Assembly (NCBI GenBank): GCA_963827705.1
Contig: CAWHBN010000014.1
Span: forward strand, 1-64,000
Origin: JACDAN01 sp963827705
GTDB lineage: Bacteria > Actinomycetota > Thermoleophilia > Gaiellales > Gaiellaceae
Reading direction: 5' to 3'
Length of the DNA: 64,000 bases
Within the stretch, counting starts at the first letter, position 1; the number at the start of each line of letters is the position of its first letter. Position numbers and translations under genes: made by a program. This document shows positions 1-8,633 of the stretch, one piece after another. The notes under the pieces are model-generated. The model ran no database searches. It saw nothing but the letters and a program-made list of their open reading frames with translations, and was not told the origin of the DNA.

Positions 1-604
1 CGATCTCGCGGCTCACGATCCACGCGTGCTTGCCGACCTGCCGTCCCCTCGTGAACCCGTACTGCTCGAACAGCTCGGCGGTCGCGCTAAACAGGAACCG
101 GCCTTGAGCCTCCCGTCCGGCGGTTACCTCGGAGATCGCCTCGACGAGACCGCCGCCGGCGGCGGCGATCTGGGCGAGCGCGCCCTCCAGCCCGGCCCGC
201 GCGACTCCGCGGCCGCGATGGCCCTTGTCGACGAAGATGCAGGCGATCCGCCAGCGCGCACGAGGCGGCGGGTTCTTCGCGTACTCACGGTGGTGCTTGA
301 GCCCGAGTTCCTCCGGACTGCCGTACTGGCACCAGCCCTGCGCGAGGTCGTCCTCGTCGAAGACCAGCGCGGCATGCGCGCGGCCCGCCCTGACCAGCTC
401 CTCCTTCAGAGTGCGGGGATCGCTGACGCCGCGTTGGTACTCGGAGTGATGGGCGATGCACCAGCACCCTCCGTAGACCCCGTTGTTGCGCTCGACCAGC
501 TCCGCAAAGGCGCCCCACGTGGACGCATCGAGCGGGCGGGTCTTGTAGGAAGCCCCCTCGGCCGGGTTCGCCCCTCCGGATATCTGTGCTGCGCGCTTGG
601 CCAT
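1..604 (-). CDS. GNAT family N-acetyltransferase (copy 1, 3' end beyond window)
   Basis: Predicted cytoplasmic acetyl-CoA-dependent N-acetyltransferase of unknown substrate. The visible ~200 residues have an N-terminal 'TWGAFAELVERNNGVYGGCWC' region, a conserved segment around 'GWCQYGSPEEL', and the acetyl-CoA loop region 'VDKGHRGRGVARAGL'. A paralogue at 10412-11005 is full length at 197 residues, so only a few C-terminal residues should be missing here. The start ATG is at 604. The region upstream (661-694) carries an element also found upstream of the paralogue. The coding sequence runs off the left edge of the window. Confidence 0.85.
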   Translation of the reverse strand, partial: MAKRAAQISGGANPAEGASYKTRPLDASTWGAFAELVERNNGVYGGCWCIAHHSEYQRGVSDPRTLKEELVRAGRAHAALVFDEDDLAQGWCQYGSPEELGLKHHREYAKNPPPRARWRIACIFVDKGHRGRGVARAGLEGALAQIAAAGGGLVEAISEVTAGREAQGRFLFSATAELFEQYGFTRGRQVGKHAWIVSREI

Positions 605-660
605 CGGCTTCAGCCGCGAGCTTAGTCCGGGTCGTCGAGAGCAGGCGGAAAACGAGAGCG

Positions 661-694
661 CTCGGGTGACATTCCCGAACGCTGGCCCAGGCGA
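661..694. repeat. GNAT-upstream element, copy 1
   Basis: A ~34-bp element with core attcccgaacgctggc lies 57 bp upstream of the GNAT start. Variants occur at 5589-5622 (inside the duplication) and at 11041-11074 and 11082-11115 upstream of the GNAT paralogue. It may be a leader or regulatory site, or simply a dispersed repeat. Confidence 0.6.
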
Positions 695-720
695 CGGTCT
701 CGGCCTGTAGTGCCCTATGT

Positions 721-1293
721 CTACGGCTGTTCAGCCCATGGGAGTTCGTCCCAGTGTCTTGGACGCTGGACCTCCCATCGCCCTCTGCGCTCGGGCTCTG
801 TCTTATCGATCTCGGTTCCCGCGCGGTAGCGGAGCGCGACCTCGGATCGTCGGTCCACGCGCTCGAGATCGTCGCGCCGGTTTCCCGTGGCGAGGATCAC
901 GCATGGCCCTGTTTCCTTGGCGACGAACGCGTGCGCGGTCATCGGCGGGCAATGCACGAAGTCCCATGCCCGCAGGTGCCGCTCTTGGTCTTCGATGATG
1001 AGCACGCACTCGCCCATCAAGATGAGGAAGTCCTCCTGGACCGACTCGGCGTGATAGAGAGCTGACGGTTGCCCCGGCAGCACGACGCGGATCGTGAACC
1101 CGGCGTTCGGCTTCTCGTACGCCGTCAGATCGGGCCGACCCTGGAGCACGAATTCGTCGGACTCGAAGATGCAGACGCCGCCATACGCTTCGTTGTTGGT
1201 CCACGCGGCGTCGGCCGTGTTGACGACGAACCATCCGGGAGTGACGGGTGCCAGCCCGGACACGAGACGTTCAAGGCGTGCTTCAGTGACCAC
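721..1293 (-). CDS. Cupin-domain protein (copy 1)
   Basis: Predicted small cytoplasmic cupin of 190 residues with no assigned substrate. A conserved cupin core spans roughly residues 65-125: 'PGQPSALYHAESVQEDFLIL' followed by 'MGECVLIIED' and the second motif 'PPMTAHAFVA'. Motif 1 keeps one His and acidic residues, and motif 2 keeps its His, so metal binding is plausible. I chose GTG 1293 because gaaggagg precedes it at ideal spacing; the longer ATG start at 1338 has no such site. Divergent from the hydrolase gene. Confidence 0.75.
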   Translation of the reverse strand: MVTEARLERLVSGLAPVTPGWFVVNTADAAWTNNEAYGGVCIFESDEFVLQGRPDLTAYEKPNAGFTIRVVLPGQPSALYHAESVQEDFLILMGECVLIIEDQERHLRAWDFVHCPPMTAHAFVAKETGPCVILATGNRRDDLERVDRRSEVALRYRAGTEIDKTEPERRGRWEVQRPRHWDELPWAEQP

Positions 1294-1350
1294 GTTTCCT
1301 CCTTCGTTGATCTCGTCGCCGGCCGCCACGGATGCCACCGACGGCCGGTG

Positions 1351-1397
1351 CCTGTCAGGCAGTCCACGTCAGCCCGCACGGATGTGCGGCTGACAGG
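1351..1397. promoter_or_regulatory. Nested inverted repeat between divergent cupin and hydrolase genes
   Basis: cctgtcag (1351-1358) and ctgacagg (1390-1397) form an outer inverted repeat. Inside it gtcagc-cgcac (1368-1379) pairs with gtgcggctgac (1384-1394), with one bulged C. It sits in the 250-bp divergent promoter region, so it could be an operator or a leader hairpin. The same sequence is present in copy 2 at 6279-6325. Confidence 0.4.
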
Positions 1398-1542
1398 TCA
1401 GAGAGGCGGGATCAACTACGCCGGAGACGCCACGGCGGCGAGTCTAGCCCACTCCTTCAGGGCGATTACCAGCTCGTGGATGAGCTCGTCGTCGGTTCGC
1501 TAGGGTCGGATGACCTTCTACTGCGACCGAGAGGAGTTCGGC

Positions 1543-2400
1543 ATGGCGTCCATTTCGGAGCGGGAGAGCAGGGAGATCGAAGCGGCAAACGCCTCCGGCA
1601 CCACTCCGGTCGTCTTCATCCACGGCCTCTGGCTGCTGCCGAGCAGCTGGGCAAACTGGGCGGACCTTTTCAAGCAGGCCGGTTACGCGCCGCTGACGCC
1701 GGACTGGCCAGACGATCCGGAAACGGTTGAAGAGGCGCGGGCGAACCCGGACGTCCTCGCCAACAAGACGCTGAAGCAGGTTGCCGACCACACGGCCGAC
1801 GTGATCGGCAAGCTCGAGAAGAAGCCCGCCGTGATGGGGCACTCGACCGGCGGATTGTTCGCCCAGATGCTCGCCGGCCGTGGGCTCTCGGCAGCCACGG
1901 TTGCCATCGACCCGGGCGTGTTTCGCGGCGTCCTGCCGCTGCCCCTCTCCACGCTCAAGACGGCTGGACCTTTCCTGTTGAACCCCCGGTATCGAGGCCG
2001 CGCCATCACGCTCACCTTCGACCAGTTCAAATACGGCTGGGCGAACGCGCTCGATGAGGACGAGGCGAAGCGCCTTTACGACACCTACCACGTGGCCGGG
2101 TCGGGGATCGCTCTGGCCCAGATGGCCAATGCCAACCTCAACCCCCGGACCGAGTCGAAGGTCGACACGAAGAACCCCGATCGGGGCCCGCTGCTGATCC
2201 TCGACGGGGAGAAGGACCACACGGTTCCCTGGGCGATCGCCAACGCCGCCTACAAACGGCAGAAGCGCAACCCGGGCGTCACCGAGATCAAGCAGATGCC
2301 CAACCGCGGCCACGCGCTGACCATCGACCACGGCTGGCAGGAGGTCGCGCAGACCGCGCTCGACTTCGTCAAGCGGTTCGTCCCGGCCAAGCCGAGCTAG
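1543..2400 (+). CDS. Alpha/beta hydrolase (copy 1)
   Basis: Predicted cytoplasmic alpha/beta-fold hydrolase (285 residues, typical for the superfamily); the substrate cannot be read from sequence. The oxyanion-hole region is 'VVFIHGLWLLPSSW' (about residues 23-36), the nucleophile elbow is GHSTGG with Ser101, the acid is likely the Asp in 'LDGEKDHTVP' and the catalytic His lies in 'NRGHALTIDHGW'. ATG 1543 is chosen because gagaggag precedes it; the upstream ATG at 1510 lacks a site. The membrane-protein gene follows after 1 base, so the two are probably co-transcribed. The protein is identical in copy 2. Confidence 0.85.
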   Translation: MASISERESREIEAANASGTTPVVFIHGLWLLPSSWANWADLFKQAGYAPLTPDWPDDPETVEEARANPDVLANKTLKQVADHTADVIGKLEKKPAVMGHSTGGLFAQMLAGRGLSAATVAIDPGVFRGVLPLPLSTLKTAGPFLLNPRYRGRAITLTFDQFKYGWANALDEDEAKRLYDTYHVAGSGIALAQMANANLNPRTESKVDTKNPDRGPLLILDGEKDHTVPWAIANAAYKRQKRNPGVTEIKQMPNRGHALTIDHGWQEVAQTALDFVKRFVPAKPS

Positions 2401-2401
2401 C

Positions 2402-2974
2402 GTGACGGACAACCGGGACAACTGGTGGCCTGTCGCACGTCAGATCTGGCTATGGCCGGTTGCGATTCTGGTCAGCTTTCCGATCGGTGGGCTTCTCGCC
2501 GACCTCGCCGTGGATGGAGTCGATTCCGTGGGGACGGCGCTCGTCGGGGGTCTCATCACGGGCGTGGTTATCGGTGCAGCAGAGTGGTTCGCCCTCCGGC
2601 GGTGGATCTCGTGGCTCTGGGTCGCGGCGACGACGCTCGGATTGGCCGCGGGCCTGACCGCCGGCGCTGCGCTGGTCGATTACGGAATAGGCCGAGGTGA
2701 CATCGTCCTCATGGGTGCTGTCACGGGGGTCGGTGTTGGCGTGTTGCAGGCGCTGGTGCTTGCGCGACACCGGGTCTCTGGCGCGTTCTGGTGGGCGGTA
2801 GCGAACCCACCGGCCTGGGCGCTCGGCTGGCTCGTCACGTCGTACGTGATCTCGAGAAACGTCAAGGAGCAGTTCACGATCTTCGGCGCGAGCGGAGCGA
2901 TCGTCTTCGGGCTGCTGACCTGGTTCGTTCTCGCAATGTTGCTCCAAGAGACGGAGCCCGAAGCCGAACAATGA
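2402..2974 (+). CDS. Polytopic membrane protein (copy 1)
   Basis: Hypothetical integral membrane protein of 190 residues with about five or six hydrophobic segments (for example 'LWPVAILVSFPIGGLLADLA', 'LVGGLITGVVIGAAEWFAL' and the C-terminal 'IVFGLLTWFVLAMLL'). A short N-terminal cytoplasmic stretch precedes the first helix, and an acidic tail follows the last. It starts with GTG one base after the hydrolase stop. Copy 2 differs by one residue, Arg to Gly in 'RHRVSG'. No function is assigned. Confidence 0.7.
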   Translation: MTDNRDNWWPVARQIWLWPVAILVSFPIGGLLADLAVDGVDSVGTALVGGLITGVVIGAAEWFALRRWISWLWVAATTLGLAAGLTAGAALVDYGIGRGDIVLMGAVTGVGVGVLQALVLARHRVSGAFWWAVANPPAWALGWLVTSYVISRNVKEQFTIFGASGAIVFGLLTWFVLAMLLQETEPEAEQ

Positions 2975-3265
2975 ACATCGAGCGCGCAGCTCGGTGCGCT
3001 TCTCGTCGTCCTGCCGCTCCGACCTCTCCCCAGGCGTAAGGAGGCGCGGGAGGGAGGGCCGCCCCTCCCCGAGGAGTGCCTGACGCGGCGCTTGCGCAAA
3101 AGGCAGCGAAGGATTCGAGCCTTTCAACCCTTTGGGATGAAGAGAAGCGGCGATTCGCGATGATGTAATCGACGCTGTGGCGCAGCTCGTCAAATCTGGA
3201 GGATTCTGAGGCCCGCCCAACCCCACAATGGTTAGGCTCCGTCTAGCCCCAACGAAGGAGAGACT

Positions 3266-3679
3266 ATGGAAGTCGGCCCCGTCGACGTCTACATCATTGG
3301 CTTCCCCGGCAACAAGTTCACCGGCCGGATAGCACCCGCGATCGGAGAGCTCGTGGACAACGGGACGATCCGCGTCCTCGACCTGCTCTTCGTGATGAAG
3401 GACGAGGACGGCGTCGTGACGACGCTCGCGATCGAGGATCTCGACCAGGAGGGCGCCGCTTTCGCGGAGATCGACATCACCGAGCCCGGTTCGCTCAACG
3501 AGGAGGACGCCGACGAGGTCAGCGAGGACCTGCCCGCCAACAGCTCGGCGATGCTGGTCGCGTTCGAGAACGTGTGGGCCAGGAAGGTGGTCTCGGCGCT
3601 CGAGGCCGCGGACGCCGTGCTGATCGACTCGATCCGAATCCCCGCTGAGGTCGTCAACGCTGCGCTTGCGGCCGAGTAA
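3266..3679 (+). CDS. DUF6325-type protein (copy 1)
   Basis: A 137-residue soluble acidic protein resembling the DUF6325 family, small actinobacterial proteins often found next to SHOCT-domain genes, as here. Recognisable blocks are 'VDVYIIGFPGNKFTGRIAPA', 'ELVDNGTIRVLDLLFVMKD' and the C-terminal 'AVLIDSIRIPAEVVNAALA'. A clear site (gaaggagag) precedes the ATG. Copy 2 has a Met-to-Leu change in 'SSAMLVAF'. The molecular function is unknown. Confidence 0.8.
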   Translation: MEVGPVDVYIIGFPGNKFTGRIAPAIGELVDNGTIRVLDLLFVMKDEDGVVTTLAIEDLDQEGAAFAEIDITEPGSLNEEDADEVSEDLPANSSAMLVAFENVWARKVVSALEAADAVLIDSIRIPAEVVNAALAAE

Positions 3680-3707
3680 GCGACCACCACCGAACAGAGG
3701 AGACGAA

Positions 3708-3977
3708 ATGGGACTAGTACGCATGGCGGCAAGGACGGCCGTCGTCGCCGGGACCGCGACCGCCGTGTCCGGCCGCGTGGCGCGCCGGCAGAACGCGCGG
3801 TGGGCAGAGGACGACCAGGCGGCCTACGACGAGCAGACGGCGCAGCAGCCGGCACAGCAGGCTCCCCCCGTGGACGACAAGACGGCGGAATTGCAGAACC
3901 TGGCCCAGCTCCACAGCCAGGGAGTGCTCACGGACGAGGAGTTCGCCGCGGCGAAGGCGAAACTGCTGGGAATCTAG
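3708..3977 (+). CDS. SHOCT-domain small protein (copy 1)
   Basis: An 89-residue protein. Its N-terminus 'MGLVRMAARTAVVAGTATAV' is an amphipathic or weakly hydrophobic segment, the middle is Gln/Ala-rich, and the C-terminus 'LQNLAQLHSQGVLTDEEFAA' is a typical SHOCT (short C-terminal) motif. ATG 3708 follows agaggagacgaa, a good ribosome binding site. It lies 28 bases after the DUF6325 gene and probably forms one transcript with it. SHOCT motifs are thought to mediate oligomerisation; no further role is known. Confidence 0.8.
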   Translation: MGLVRMAARTAVVAGTATAVSGRVARRQNARWAEDDQAAYDEQTAQQPAQQAPPVDDKTAELQNLAQLHSQGVLTDEEFAAAKAKLLGI

Positions 3978-4000
3978 CGCCGGCGGTTATTCCGGGGCGC

Positions 4001-4735
4001 GTGGGCCAGGTCGAGGCGTACACCAGGCTGGCGGGGGTCTATGACGAGATCGTCGTCGATCCCTGCCACGGCGCCTGGGCGTTCTTCCTCCACGAGCTCT
4101 GGAGCGATGACGAGCACGGCGTGCACAACGTGCTCGACGTCTGCTGCGGCACCGGGCTGCTCGCGGGCGAGCTGGCTGCGCTGGGGTACCAGGTGGTCGG
4201 CCTGGATGGTTCCGAGGCGATGCTCGCCCGCGCCCGTCGACGGGTCGGGTCGGAGGTGCGGCTCGTACGATCGACGCTTCCCGCACTGGCCGTCGAAGGG
4301 GTATACGACGCCGCGGTCTGCACCTTTGACGGCCTTAACTACCTCACTCCGGCCGATCTCCGCTCGACGTTCGCCGCCCTGTCCCTTCGCATCCGCCCGG
4401 CCGGATGGCTCGTCTTCGACGTGCACACGGACGCGATGATGGCGTTCACGGCCTCCCAACCCGTGGTGCACGGCGAGCAGGGTGAGCACCGGTTCGTGAT
4501 CAGCAGCGTCGTCGACACCCGCTCGCGTACCTGCGACACGCGCATCGAGGTCGTTCCGTTGTACGGCGGCGGCGCCTTCAGCGAGCAACACCGGCAGTAC
4601 TTCCATCGGGCCGCCGACATGCGGTCCTCGCTAGTCGACGCGGGATTCGAGGTGACTGCGGTCCGGGACGGCTACTCCGAGCGTCCGGTCGACGCCTCCG
4701 CTCTGAGCGCGACCTGGATCGCGCGCCGTGCCTAG
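4001..4735 (+). CDS. Class I SAM-dependent methyltransferase (copy 1)
   Basis: Predicted Rossmann-fold methyltransferase of 244 residues. The SAM-binding motif I is 'NVLDVCCGTGLLAGELA', followed by the acidic motif 'VVGLDGSEAMLARAR'; motif IV is around 'DAAVCTFDGLNYL'. The C-terminus 'DASALSATWIARRA' resembles other small-molecule methyltransferases. Start GTG 4001 is chosen because the protein begins here with the conserved 'YTRLAGVYDEIV' helix; anything upstream reads through the SHOCT gene. Copy 2 differs at three residues. The acceptor is unknown. Confidence 0.85.
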   Translation: MGQVEAYTRLAGVYDEIVVDPCHGAWAFFLHELWSDDEHGVHNVLDVCCGTGLLAGELAALGYQVVGLDGSEAMLARARRRVGSEVRLVRSTLPALAVEGVYDAAVCTFDGLNYLTPADLRSTFAALSLRIRPAGWLVFDVHTDAMMAFTASQPVVHGEQGEHRFVISSVVDTRSRTCDTRIEVVPLYGGGAFSEQHRQYFHRAADMRSSLVDAGFEVTAVRDGYSERPVDASALSATWIARRA

Positions 4736-5532
4736 GGCCGGCGCGAGTAGGGTGCGCACATGAGCACGGGGGGCCGGCGCTGCACCATCTGCCAGGCTCC
4801 GGCGTCCCGACCGGCAATTCCCGCCTGTTCACGCGGTACCGCGAGTACCGCTGCGAGCGCGGCCACACCTTCTGGAGCTGGTCGGTGCCGACGCCGCCGG
4901 TGCGGCGCCAGAAGGATGCCGGTTCGTAAGGGTTCGCGGCTCACGATCCACGCGTGCTTGCCGACCTGCCGTCCCCTCGTGAACCCGTACTGCTCGAACA
5001 GCTCGGCGGTCGCGCTAAACAGGAACCGGCCTTGAGCCTCCCGTCCGGCGGTTACCTCGGAGATCGCCTCGACGAGACCGCCGCCGGCGGCGGCGATCTG
5101 GGCGAGCGCGCCCTCCAGCCCGGCCCGCGCGACTCCGCGGCCGCGATGGCCCTTGTCGACGAAGATGCAGGCGATCCGCCAGCGCGCACGAGGCGGCGGG
5201 TTCTTCGCGTACTCACGGTGGTGCTTGAGCCCGAGTTCCTCCGGACTGCCGTACTGGCACCAGCCCTGCGCGAGGTCGTCCTCGTCGAAGACCAGCGCGG
5301 CATGCGCGCGGCCCGCCCTGACCAGCTCCTCCTTCAGAGTGCGGGGATCGCTGACGCCGCGTTGGTACTCGGAGTGATGGGCGATGCACCAGCACCCTCC
5401 GTAGACCCCGTTGTTGCGCTCGACCAGCTCCGCAAAGGCGCCCCACGTGGACGCGTCGAGCGGGCGGGTCTTGTAGGAAGCCCCCTCGGCCGGGTTCGCC
5501 CCTCCGGATATCTGTGCTGCGCGCTTGGCCAT
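4732..5532 (-). CDS. GNAT acetyltransferase with junction-derived C-terminus (copy 2)
   Basis: Residues up to '...KHAWIVSRE' match the copy-1 GNAT. At the duplication junction (4929-4934) the native C-terminal residues are replaced by about 65 residues read from the opposite strand of the zinc-ribbon gene, Arg- and Pro-rich and ending at 4732 where it meets the methyltransferase stop. The acetyltransferase core is complete, so the protein could still be active, but the tail is a by-product of the duplication and not a domain. Start ATG at 5532. Confidence 0.75.
   Translation of the reverse strand: MAKRAAQISGGANPAEGASYKTRPLDASTWGAFAELVERNNGVYGGCWCIAHHSEYQRGVSDPRTLKEELVRAGRAHAALVFDEDDLAQGWCQYGSPEELGLKHHREYAKNPPPRARWRIACIFVDKGHRGRGVARAGLEGALAQIAAAGGGLVEAISEVTAGREAQGRFLFSATAELFEQYGFTRGRQVGKHAWIVSREPLRTGILLAPHRRRRHRPAPEGVAALAAVLAVPREQAGIAGRDAGAWQMVQRRPPVLMCAPYSRRP
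4760..4928 (+). pseudogene. Frameshifted zinc-ribbon gene (copy 1)
   Basis: This is the copy-1 counterpart of the intact gene at 9686-9856. It starts identically (MSTGGRRCTICQAPAS), but the C run in ccggcgtcc(c)cgacc is one base shorter. The frame is lost after residue 16 and the third Cys and the His of the ribbon are missing. The reading frame then runs on into the copy-2 GNAT antisense sequence. It could be a sequencing indel in a short homopolymer. Confidence 0.7.
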
Positions 5533-5588
5533 CGGCTTCAGCCGCGAGCTTAGTCCGGGTCGTCGAGAGCAGGCGGAAAACGAGAGTG

Positions 5589-5622
5589 CTCGGGTGACAT
5601 TCCCGAACGCTGGCCCAGGCGA
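5589..5622. repeat. GNAT-upstream element, copy 2
   Basis: Second copy of the 661-694 element, 57 bp upstream of the copy-2 GNAT start. It is identical across its 34 bp; a nearby g-to-t change lies at 5587. Confidence 0.6.
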
Positions 5623-5648
5623 CGGTCTCGGCCTGTAGTGCCCTATGT

Positions 5649-6221
5649 CTACGGCTGTTCAGCCCATGGGAGTTCGTCCCAGTGTCTTGGACGCTGGACC
5701 TCCCATCGCCCTCTGCGCTCGGGCTCTGTCTTATCGATCTCGGTTCCCGCGCGGTAGCGGAGCGCGACCTCGGATCGTCGGTCCACGCGCTCGAGATCGT
5801 CGCGCCGGTTTCCCGTGGCGAGGATCACGCATGGCCCTGTTTCCTTGGCGACGAACGCGTGCGCGGTCATCGGCGGGCAATGCACGAAGTCCCATGCCCG
5901 CAGGTGCCGCTCTTGGTCTTCGATGATGAGCACGCACTCGCCCATCAAGATGAGGAAGTCCTCCTGGACCGACTCGGCGTGATAGAGAGCTGACGGTTGC
6001 CCCGGCAGCACGACGCGGATCGTGAACCCGGCGTTCGGCTTCTCGTACGCCGTCAGATCGGGCCGACCCTGGAGCACGAATTCGTCGGACTCGAAGATGC
6101 AGACGCCGCCATACGCTTCGTTGTTGGTCCACGCGGCGTCGGCCGTGTTGACGACGAACCATCCGGGAGTGACGGGTGCCAGCCCGGACACGAGACGTTC
6201 AAGGCGTGCTTCAGTGACCAC
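5649..6221 (-). CDS. Cupin-domain protein (copy 2)
   Basis: Same 190-residue cupin as at 721-1293, with identical protein sequence and the same GTG start behind gaaggagg. Conserved identity at the protein level while silent changes accumulate elsewhere in the unit suggests both haplotypes have been under selection. Confidence 0.75.
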   Translation of the reverse strand: MVTEARLERLVSGLAPVTPGWFVVNTADAAWTNNEAYGGVCIFESDEFVLQGRPDLTAYEKPNAGFTIRVVLPGQPSALYHAESVQEDFLILMGECVLIIEDQERHLRAWDFVHCPPMTAHAFVAKETGPCVILATGNRRDDLERVDRRSEVALRYRAGTEIDKTEPERRGRWEVQRPRHWDELPWAEQP

Positions 6222-6470
6222 GTTTCCTCCTTCGTTGATCTCGTCGCCGGCCGCCACGGATGCCACCGACGGCCGGTGCCTGTCAGGCAGTCCACGTCAG
6301 CCCGCACGGATGTGCGGCTGACAGGTCAGAGAGGCGGGATCAACTACGCCGGAGGCGCCACGGCGGCGAGTCTAGCCCACTCCTTCAGGGCGATTACCAG
6401 CTCGTGGATGAGCTCGTCGTCGGTTCGCTAGGGTCGGATGACCTTCTACTGCGACCGAGAGGAGTTCGGC

Positions 6471-7328
6471 ATGGCGTCCATTTCGGAGCGGGAGAGCAGG
6501 GAGATCGAAGCGGCAAACGCCTCCGGCACCACTCCGGTCGTCTTCATCCACGGCCTCTGGCTGCTGCCGAGCAGCTGGGCAAACTGGGCGGACCTTTTCA
6601 AGCAGGCCGGTTACGCGCCGCTGACGCCGGACTGGCCAGACGATCCGGAAACAGTTGAAGAGGCGCGGGCGAACCCGGACGTCCTCGCCAACAAGACGCT
6701 GAAGCAGGTTGCCGACCACACGGCCGACGTGATCGGCAAGCTCGAGAAGAAGCCCGCCGTGATGGGGCACTCGACCGGCGGATTGTTCGCCCAGATGCTC
6801 GCCGGCCGTGGGCTCTCGGCAGCCACGGTTGCCATCGACCCGGGCGTGTTTCGCGGCGTCCTGCCGCTGCCCCTCTCCACGCTCAAGACGGCTGGACCCT
6901 TCCTGTTGAACCCCCGGTATCGAGGCCGCGCCATCACGCTCACCTTCGACCAGTTCAAATACGGCTGGGCGAACGCGCTCGATGAGGACGAGGCGAAGCG
7001 CCTTTACGACACCTACCACGTGGCCGGGTCGGGGATCGCTCTGGCCCAGATGGCCAATGCCAACCTCAACCCCCGGACCGAGTCGAAGGTCGACACGAAG
7101 AACCCCGATCGGGGCCCGCTGCTGATCCTCGACGGGGAGAAGGACCACACGGTTCCCTGGGCGATCGCCAACGCCGCCTACAAACGGCAGAAGCGCAACC
7201 CGGGCGTCACCGAGATCAAGCAGATGCCCAACCGCGGCCACGCGCTGACCATCGACCACGGCTGGCAGGAGGTCGCGCAGACCGCGCTCGACTTCGTCAA
7301 GCGGTTCGTCCCGGCCAAGCCGAGCTAG
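6471..7328 (+). CDS. Alpha/beta hydrolase (copy 2)
   Basis: Same 285-residue hydrolase as at 1543-2400. DNA differences (for example in 'PETVEE' and 'AGPFLL' codons) are synonymous. The catalytic elbow GHSTGG and the downstream Asp and His are retained. Start ATG behind gagaggag as in copy 1. Confidence 0.85.
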   Translation: MASISERESREIEAANASGTTPVVFIHGLWLLPSSWANWADLFKQAGYAPLTPDWPDDPETVEEARANPDVLANKTLKQVADHTADVIGKLEKKPAVMGHSTGGLFAQMLAGRGLSAATVAIDPGVFRGVLPLPLSTLKTAGPFLLNPRYRGRAITLTFDQFKYGWANALDEDEAKRLYDTYHVAGSGIALAQMANANLNPRTESKVDTKNPDRGPLLILDGEKDHTVPWAIANAAYKRQKRNPGVTEIKQMPNRGHALTIDHGWQEVAQTALDFVKRFVPAKPS

Positions 7329-7329
7329 C

Positions 7330-7902
7330 GTGACGGACAACCGGGACAACTGGTGGCCTGTCGCACGTCAGATCTGGCTATGGCCGGTTGCGATTCTGGT
7401 CAGCTTTCCGATCGGTGGGCTTCTCGCCGACCTCGCCGTGGATGGAGTCGATTCCGTGGGGACGGCGCTCGTCGGGGGTCTCATCACGGGCGTGGTTATC
7501 GGTGCAGCAGAGTGGTTCGCCCTCCGGCGGTGGATCTCGTGGCTCTGGGTCGCGGCGACGACGCTCGGATTGGCCGCGGGCCTGACCGCCGGCGCTGCGC
7601 TGGTCGATTACGGAATAGGCCGAGGTGACATCGTCCTCATGGGTGCTGTCACGGGGGTCGGTGTTGGCGTGTTGCAGGCGCTGGTGCTTGCGCGACACGG
7701 GGTCTCTGGCGCGTTCTGGTGGGCGGTAGCGAACCCACCGGCCTGGGCGCTCGGCTGGCTCGTCACGTCGTACGTGATCTCGAGAAACGTCAAGGAGCAG
7801 TTCACGATCTTCGGCGCGAGCGGAGCGATCGTCTTCGGGCTGCTGACCTGGTTCGTTCTCGCAATGTTGCTCCAAGAGACGGAGCCCGAAGCCGAACAAT
7901 GA
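7330..7902 (+). CDS. Polytopic membrane protein (copy 2)
   Basis: Same 190-residue multi-spanning protein as at 2402-2974, with one substitution (Arg to Gly in 'RHGVSG') in the loop before the fifth hydrophobic segment. One base separates it from the hydrolase. No function assigned. Confidence 0.7.
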   Translation: MTDNRDNWWPVARQIWLWPVAILVSFPIGGLLADLAVDGVDSVGTALVGGLITGVVIGAAEWFALRRWISWLWVAATTLGLAAGLTAGAALVDYGIGRGDIVLMGAVTGVGVGVLQALVLARHGVSGAFWWAVANPPAWALGWLVTSYVISRNVKEQFTIFGASGAIVFGLLTWFVLAMLLQETEPEAEQ

Positions 7903-8191
7903 ACATCGAGCGCGCAGCTCGGTGCGCTTCTCGTCGTCCTGCCGCTCCGACCTCTCCCCAGGCGTGAGGAGGCGCGGGAGGGAGGGCCGCCCCTCCCCGA
8001 GGAGCGCCTGACGCGGCGCTTGCGCAAAAGGCAGCGAAGGATTCGAGCCTTTCAACCCTTTGGGATGAAGAGAAGCGGCGATTCGCGATGATGTAATCGA
8101 CGCTGTGGCGCAGCTCGTCAACTGGAGGATTCTGAGGCCCGCCCAACCCCACAATGGTTAGGCTCCGTCTAGCCCCAACGAAGGAGAGACT

Positions 8192-8605
8192 ATGGAAGTC
8201 GGCCCCGTCGACGTCTACATCATTGGCTTCCCCGGCAACAAGTTCACCGGCCGGATAGCACCCGCGATCGGAGAGCTCGTGGACAACGGGACGATCCGCG
8301 TCCTCGACCTGCTCTTCGTGATGAAGGACGAGGACGGCGTCGTGACGACGCTCGCGATCGAGGATCTCGACCAGGAGGGCGCCGCTTTCGCGGAGATCGA
8401 CATCACCGAGCCCGGTTCGCTCAACGAGGAGGATGCCGACGAGGTCAGCGAGGACCTGCCCGCCAACAGCTCGGCGCTGCTGGTCGCGTTCGAGAACGTG
8501 TGGGCCAGGAAGGTGGTCTCGGCGCTCGAGGCCGCGGACGCCGTGCTGATCGACTCGATCCGAATCCCCGCTGAGGTCGTCAACGCTGCGCTTGCGGCCG
8601 AGTAA
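8192..8605 (+). CDS. DUF6325-type protein (copy 2)
   Basis: Second copy of the 137-residue DUF6325-like protein, with Leu replacing Met in 'SSALLVAF'. The upstream intergenic region is 2 bp shorter than in copy 1. Good ribosome binding site gaaggagag before ATG. Confidence 0.8.
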   Translation: MEVGPVDVYIIGFPGNKFTGRIAPAIGELVDNGTIRVLDLLFVMKDEDGVVTTLAIEDLDQEGAAFAEIDITEPGSLNEEDADEVSEDLPANSSALLVAFENVWARKVVSALEAADAVLIDSIRIPAEVVNAALAAE

Positions 8606-8633
8606 GCGTCCACCACCGAACAGAGGAGACGAA

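Noticed and set aside
3060..3200. Possible tRNA-like or short coding remnant upstream of the DUF6325 gene
   Set aside because: 'gattcgagcc' resembles a T loop, but no acceptor or anticodon stems form; a ~30-codon frame starts on GTG only in copy 1 and is lost in copy 2.
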